Source of the DNA: Rallus limicola
Lineage: Eukaryota > Chordata > Aves > Gruiformes > Rallidae
DNA length: 64,000 nt
Assembly (NCBI GenBank): GCA_022605955.1
Contig: JAKCOZ010000005.1
Location: forward strand, 50,035,762 to 50,099,761
Direction of reading: 5' to 3'
Shown: positions 58,301-64,000 of the stretch, one piece after another
How positions within the stretch are numbered: the first letter of the stretch is position 1
Layout of the letters: the number at the start of each line of letters is the position of its first letter
The notes under the pieces: generated by a model
What the model was told of the DNA's origin: nothing
The model's database searches: none
What the model saw: only the letters and a program-made list of their open reading frames with translations
Translations under genes and position numbers: made by a program

Positions 58301-61300
58301 AGAAGAATCACTCTGTGACAGTCAGCTCTTACCATGTCAGTTTAGATACTATCCCAGCCTGTCAAAGCAGGCTTTTTCTAGGATCAACACTCTTTACTGA
58401 TGACACCTACATTACAGCTACGGTTGGTTTGCCCTGCTCTGGGCACACAGAACTTGATGTGTTTGTTTAGTACTTAAGCACCTTCATACAACATAATCTG
58501 CAATGTGCTTAGTCACAATTTGGTGGCAAATAATTACTAAATCCTTCAGCCAGAATTGATGGAGAAAGTCAGAGCTACCACAGAGAGATAAGGTTTGCCT
58601 AAAAAGGCAGCATGCACAAAAAGCGTAGCAGATCTATGATGTCTGTTGCTATAATCCTTCAAAAGCCAAAACTCAATTTTTTAATCTAAATTAAAGCCCC
58701 TGTAGCACACAATTTCCAGGGGTGATCCTGTGAGTCTAACTAGACCTTTTCTATACACTTTGCCATGTTTTGCAGTCTCTATTCTTTAAGGTTTTCAACA
58801 GCTCAATTAGACAAAACCATAGCTGATCTGATCTATAGTGGTGGTGAGAGTCCTCTGAAGAACAAGACTAGGACCCCTCCCAACCAACATTACTATGACT
58901 TCCTGCTCAGCAAGAACCTGATACAAGAGAAGCAGAATAGTTCAGAAAAGATAGGAGTAGTACAAGTCCAGAAACCCTTCCAGGTCTATGTGTTAATCCT
59001 CTTTAATAAACTGGCACCAGACACTCCAAAGAAGTAGTACTCCTCGGGAGTAGTGGTAGTCTACAAACCCATCCTGAACCACAGACTTTGCTTCTCTGAA
59101 GTACCTCCTCAGAGCCAGAGAGGGCTGAAGAATGGGAGGACCATAAGGAGGGTTTTCTCCCTCAAAGTACTTTCCAATGCTCTGCTTCACTTACAGAGGT
59201 CTAGCAGGCAGGGGAGAGAGCCTGACCTGCAGGGCTGCCTGCAGAGGTCTGGGTGCAGAGCACAGAATAACTGTGTGTAGATTAAATGACAGTCAATACA
59301 GTAATCTCTTCCAAGACATGACCTAAGCCAAAACCTAGCAAACATCCAGAGATCAAAGCTATTATAAACTGTCAAAAATCCCTCCTGGTATTCAAGCCCA
59401 AATTAAGGTAACAGCCAAAATACCTTTCCATTTTGAAGAGTTGACCCCAACTCTTTACAAAGCCCTCAGTCTCACCACTCTCCCAGCCTCCTACCTTTCA
59501 TGATCCGTCTGCTTACTCTCAGTATGTCTTCATCTGACTCCTTGGTTGAACTGCCACCACAGGGCACAAAGACCAGCAAAGGGCTCTTAGCATGAGTCTC
59601 CCCTGGCTTCTGCCACCCACAGCTGCTCATCCAGGCTTCAGCTGCAGCAGATCCTGAGGCTCCTGTCTTCCTATCAGCAGCCAGTTCCCTTAGAGGGTTT
59701 TCATTAACTCCACCACTAGAATTGAGCCTGCAGGCATTAAGAACACAGGTTACAGCACGGTCCAGCCAGCAGCAGGGGCAGTAACAGCAAAAAGTGATTG
59801 CCTTCACTTTGTTCCCAACTGCTTCCAGCTTTTTGATAGGAGAAAACAGAGACACAGCACTTCTCTGAACCCAGATTGCAGAAAACCCTTGGAAACCCCT
59901 AGAAATGTGTCTGAAAAGAGGGTAGCCCTTACAGCAATAAAATTGCTTGTGAAAGAAAGGATTAGCATCTCTAATTGCTCACCATGAACATCAAGAATAA
60001 ATTACACCTGTTGAAAAGCCAACAGTAAAGAATGTCATATGAGGAGCCTCTTAATGCAGGTAGGTTCCTGAATCCAAACTGTAACAAGTGTAACCCACTG
60101 GGATGTAATGAAAAATAGCTTTGTTAGGGGCCACCTGTCTGCATGATCAAGTGACTAACCATCTCCCTGGTTGGGTTATACATCCTGGAGCTCCCTTCCA
60201 GCTCTTTAGTAAGCAGCACATCTTCTTACCCTCAGAAACATCTTGCATTGCAAATATTGATTCCTGTGCTTTCACTTTTGATTGTTACCTTGAAAGTGTA
60301 CAGGGCAGGTTTTAAACAAGAAAAACCCTTCAGGAATAGCATGTAAAGGGAAATACCAGGTTTTCTGAAGCATTCACTGAAATCCCTGCATATCCAGCAA
60401 AATAATGATCAATACATGAACTTCCAGATAAAAAGAAAATAAGGTTTTACAAAATAACATAATCCCATATCAGCTCATCAGCAACAGTAGAAATGAAAAA
60501 ATTGAGAGTGCTTACAAGGTCCAAGAATCAGAGGTAAGATTTTTTTTTTCATCTAACTTGACTATCTAAACCCTATACTATCAAAATGCAACTTATCTTT
60601 CAAGGCTAACCCGAAGTGTGCTTATTTGAGCCTGTCAGTAAGCAAGGCTAACCCGAAGTGTGCTTATTTGAGCCTGTCAGAAAACAAAAGCCCGTATTAC
60701 AGCAGTCCTCAAACATCAACAGCTTTTCCAATAAAACAAAATGTAGAGTAGCAGAGCCCTGAAAACAGCTCCACAGTTAATTGCAAGTTAATTGATTTCA
60801 ACTGGATCATCAGAGTCGGGCTGGTGCATTGACTCAATCTCTGTGCCTGGCCTGCACAGTGCCAGCCAATTACCAAGCTTTTGGAGCTTTGTGCAGGCTG
60901 CTAGTCCTTGCCTGGTTGCAACGAGATGTGGGTGTATAAATTTACCAGAGGTGGGTTTTTACACTTTCTAAGAAAAGAATTACATTCAGAGATTCTTTTT
61001 AAGGTATCCCACAAGCTCATTTGAACAATATCAGCAATGTAAGTTACAGCTGCCTTCGAGTTATACGAAAGCTTTAATCTTCCAGACAGCATGAATTTCT
61101 CTACACAGTCTCAAAAGTATAATCTTTGGAGGTACATTATTGTGAGCCTATTTATCATTCAAAGCATATTAGATGTTTCTTACACAGTATTCCTGGTTTA
61201 TTAGGATTTTAAAAACAAGAGTTTCCTTTACACAAACCCTGTGGCAATTTAGAAGAACACTCTGATTAAAAAATAATAAAATCTTGCTAATTAATAATCT

Positions 61301-63306
61301 TTTACTGGTTCCTACAATAGCTTAATTAAAATAAACAAGCAACAGAATTTTAACATGATTATTTTAAAAAAGATTTTAATTTTTTTTTAAATCAGCTCAT
61401 TTTACTCCTAATATTTCTAGCAGAAAGTGGCTTATTTCTCATTAGGCTGTTTTCTAGTGCTGAATCCCCTGCTTGCCCTGCCGGGGTAATTACAGATATC
61501 TGTACAAGTTCAGCACAAAGACTGTGAAGTCCTGAAGGGGATACATTAAGTTGTTGGCATAAATGAAACATAAGCCAGCTTTACCTTTGGGAAAGTGTTA
61601 GTGCTTATTTGTGCCAAAAAAAATGCCTATGGAAACCAACAACAAATTAATTCAAGCAAACAGCAAATACAGTTAATACTCACTTTCTATTACAGGCCTT
61701 TGGCTTAGCCATTCTAGTTGGTCCCATTTTGTATGTAAATCAAGTGTTATTTTTTGGTTGATTTAACATTTCATGTGGTTAATGTAAGTCATTCTTACTA
61801 AATTAAGATTAAAAAGGCAAATCAAAAGTTCTATTGCTTTCTTTTGCCTCTGATCCACTGGTTCACACTTTTACTAAGGGTCTTGCGAGAGCCGGACACT
61901 ACCGTCAGTATGAACCACCAGGTTTCAAAGACAAACTTTCAAATTATAGAAGATGCTTTAGAGGTGTAGTATGGACTAGAGATGGATCAATTGTAGGTTT
62001 TATTGCAGGTCCTTAAAGAGTTTTGTCTGTGTAAGACATTAGCTAAAATTGCTGTGTCAGGAGGAAAATGGTTATTTATAAGTATTAATCTAGTCCTTTG
62101 GGAACATAAACATGGTGTTCATACCAAGTAAGTCTGATCCTGGACTAAACATAAAAATGCCAGTATCCATCCAGTTAATGCCATTAAAGCTGCCAGCATG
62201 TGTTTTGTTAAGGGCCTGTGTAAGGGCTGGGATGATGGGGGCGAGGGGGTGTATGTGTGTGTCTTTGTTTCTGTTTACATGTGGTCCCTAAAAAAGCTGC
62301 ATCTACTGTGTCACTTCTGGAGCACTGGGAGTTGGCTCATTGCTCCTCTTCTAACACAAGGTGTTTGTACTGTTGCTGTTAGACATTGCTACAGAAGTTA
62401 GGAAAAGAGGGAAATCACAGAGCTGCTACAGCCACTGAGATTAAGCATCCCAATACATCTTTTAACCACAAGATATGCAAGTGTTTGCAAAAGAAAAGTT
62501 TACTTAGTCAAGCAAACAAAACTAACTCCTGGGCCAGCAAGTACCTCTGCTGACTTTGGTAGGTCCATTCCATGTTTAAAATTGGTCATGCATACAAGAT
62601 GAAGACTTTTGCATAGACTTTTGCAAGAGAAACTGTATAGTCTCAGAGCAAATCTAAGATTTGTCCTAGATGAAAGTTCAGTGGAAGGGCAAGTAAGATT
62701 TAACTCATTTCAATGCTTACCAGTCATTCCCCTGTGTGGTCACAGGAGCATAAGCAACTCGGCCTGAATCCTCCTCAGCTGCAGCTTGTTTAATTTATTA
62801 GGATATTGAAGAGTTTCTCTTAAAATCCCCACCCTTCTGCAGTCAAGGTAAGTTGTAGTAGTGTGGTTTCTCAGGGCCAAGCAACTGTGTCCCTGTGGAA
62901 AGTCCCTTGCATAGAGCACCTGTAGTCACTTTTGTAGGAGGAGACATCCATTTACCCCCCTACAAAGAAAAATCCAAGAGAATGACTGAGCACCAAGGGG
63001 AAAAGAGCAACCAGGTAGAGATTTGCAATGCTGATAGCATTTACTCTTCTTTTCTCTATGTGTCACAACACGACGGTGGGATCAAGAGAAGTCAAAAGAG
63101 AGCCTTATAGCCAGCAGTGCTGCTTTGCCCCTGGCTCAGGCAGCTGAAACCACCGTGAAATGTCACTCGTAAAGCAGAGAGAAATGTTTCTGCTATTTAC
63201 CTTAATGGGAAGGTCACTGTTATTTCTGTTTCTCTGTGGGAGTTAGCAGCAACCAGCAGTTGTGGGGAAACTTTCCTAACTCCTGCACCTCCTCATTGTT
63301 TTGTAG
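55371..63306. other. Region between INF2 and the INF2-like exon, no coding exon recognised
   Basis: AT-rich DNA. It contains a 42-bp-period duplication at 60601-60680 and a short open frame at 61834-62016. I looked for relatives of the INF2 DID exons ([30 protein letters not shown]) among the translated frames and saw none. A leader exon of the downstream formin gene may lie here. In mammals ADSS1 is the downstream neighbour of INF2, and none of its exons was recognised. Confidence 0.5.
60601..60680. repeat. Two-copy tandem duplication, 42-bp period
   Basis: A 38-bp sequence beginning CAAGGCTAACCCGAAGTGTG is present at 60601-60638 and again at 60643-60680 with no difference that I can see, separated by TAAG. 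The identity implies a recent duplication. Confidence 0.93.
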
Positions 63307-63814
63307 AGCAGGAAAATGGGACCAGGGCAAGCAACAGAGAACCTGCTATCACACATGCAGTGCCTAAACCACCACAAAACAGTGTCCAGAAGATCTGTTC
63401 AAAAGGTGAACAAATGCATTCAAGTTGATATGAACTTGGAAGAGGAAAAGGCCAGTACAGACTTGAGTCTTTCTCCAACAACTCATCTTTCTGGGAAGTC
63501 ACAGCAAACTCCACGGAACACATCATTTTCTCTGCAAGGTGTTTCTTCATCCTCCCAAGGACAGTCTGCCATGCCAGTTCCACTACCATTGCTGGCAGCC
63601 CCTCCACCCCTATCTTCTGGGTGTATGGTGCCTCCTCCACCTCTTCTTGTCCCTGGCACAAATGCCCGGTCACTCCCACCACCACAGCCATGCAGTAATC
63701 CGGGGTGCAATCATCTCACCTGTGGATATCAGGGGCCGCTCCAACCTCAGAAGACACCGACGTTGAGGATGAAGATGTTTCACTGGCAGAAGCTCCCCTC
63801 TGACGTGGTGAGAC
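63307..63814 (+). CDS. INF2-like formin, FH1 / FH2-start exon (partial gene, continues past window)
   Basis: Seen: an acceptor (CTCATTGTTTTGTAG) followed by 508 nt open in one frame, ending at donor AGAC|GTACGT. The encoded segment has ENLLSHMQ near its start (compare ERLLSMKK in INF2 exon 8), then a modest proline-rich stretch (LPLLAAPPPLSS, VPPPPLLVPG) and finally [20 protein letters not shown], which differs from INF2 exon 8 at four of the 20 aligned positions. The 3' splice phase equals that of INF2 exon 8. Inference: this is a tandem, same-strand INF2/FHDC-type formin gene whose FH2 exons lie beyond 64000. An ATG at 63316 could be its start if no upstream coding exon exists. Its FH1 lacks the repeated [13 protein letters not shown] units. 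A degraded partial duplicate is possible, but the open frame and intact splice sites argue against it. Confidence 0.8.
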
Positions 63815-64000
63815 GTACGTGCTTGCTTGTAACGCCGGGCCAATCGGTTCCTTTGCTTAATGCTTACCTTGGGGGGTTAGGCTTTCACTCAGTAAGTCAT
63901 GTCACACAGGTGATCCCATTCCTTCATCTCACTCCTAGGAAAAAATAGCCATCCCAAATAATTGTGGAAAGCTGGGTCTTTGTGAATAGATGGAGGAAGC

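Noticed and set aside
58765..59037. 90-aa plus-strand open frame with Lys/Asn/Gln-rich sequence
   Set aside because: Considered as an upstream exon of the INF2-like gene, but it does not resemble any formin segment and has no clear donor.
59472..59855. 127-aa minus-strand Cys-containing open frame
   Set aside because: No recognised motif spacing and no evidence of splicing; treated as chance.

Overview
The window is vertebrate nuclear DNA, almost certainly from a bird. Genes are split by introns with GT-AG (once GC-AG) borders. CR1 LINE fragments lie on both strands, carrying the avian 3' tail made of repeats like ATTCTGTG. A GC-rich CpG island sits in otherwise AT-leaning DNA. The species cannot be named from the sequence.

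The central feature is one complete gene on the + strand, INF2 (inverted formin 2). A CpG island at about 13.65-14.56 kb probably holds the promoter and a non-coding first exon, with a good splice donor at 14244. After an intron of about 18.4 kb, the coding exons run from 32706 to 51145. I traced 21 coding exons whose phases all fit, giving 1350 codons plus stop. The protein has, in order, a DID/armadillo-like N-terminal domain, a proline-rich FH1 built of eleven near-identical 13-residue units, an FH2 actin domain, a WH2/DAD helix, a long disordered region, and a CaaX-type end (CVVQ). A second candidate terminal exon at 54528 would replace the CaaX end with a short tail. This matches the known ER-bound and cytosolic isoforms of mammalian INF2.

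At the right edge (63307-63814) lies a second exon that closely resembles INF2 exon 8: a short proline-rich stretch followed by the first residues of an FH2 domain, ending at a splice donor in the same phase. It is in the same orientation, about 9-12 kb past the end of INF2, and its gene continues beyond the window. I see no DID-encoding exons for it in between, so it may be a tandem INF2-like formin that starts near FH1. This is the most interesting signal here.

The rest (1-13.6 kb, the large first intron, and 55.4-63.3 kb) is non-coding as far as I can tell. It holds CR1 fragments, simple repeats, a degenerate 44-bp minisatellite just after the CpG island, and a 42-bp-period duplication. 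No RNA gene, CRISPR array, intact mobile element or virus-derived gene was recognised.
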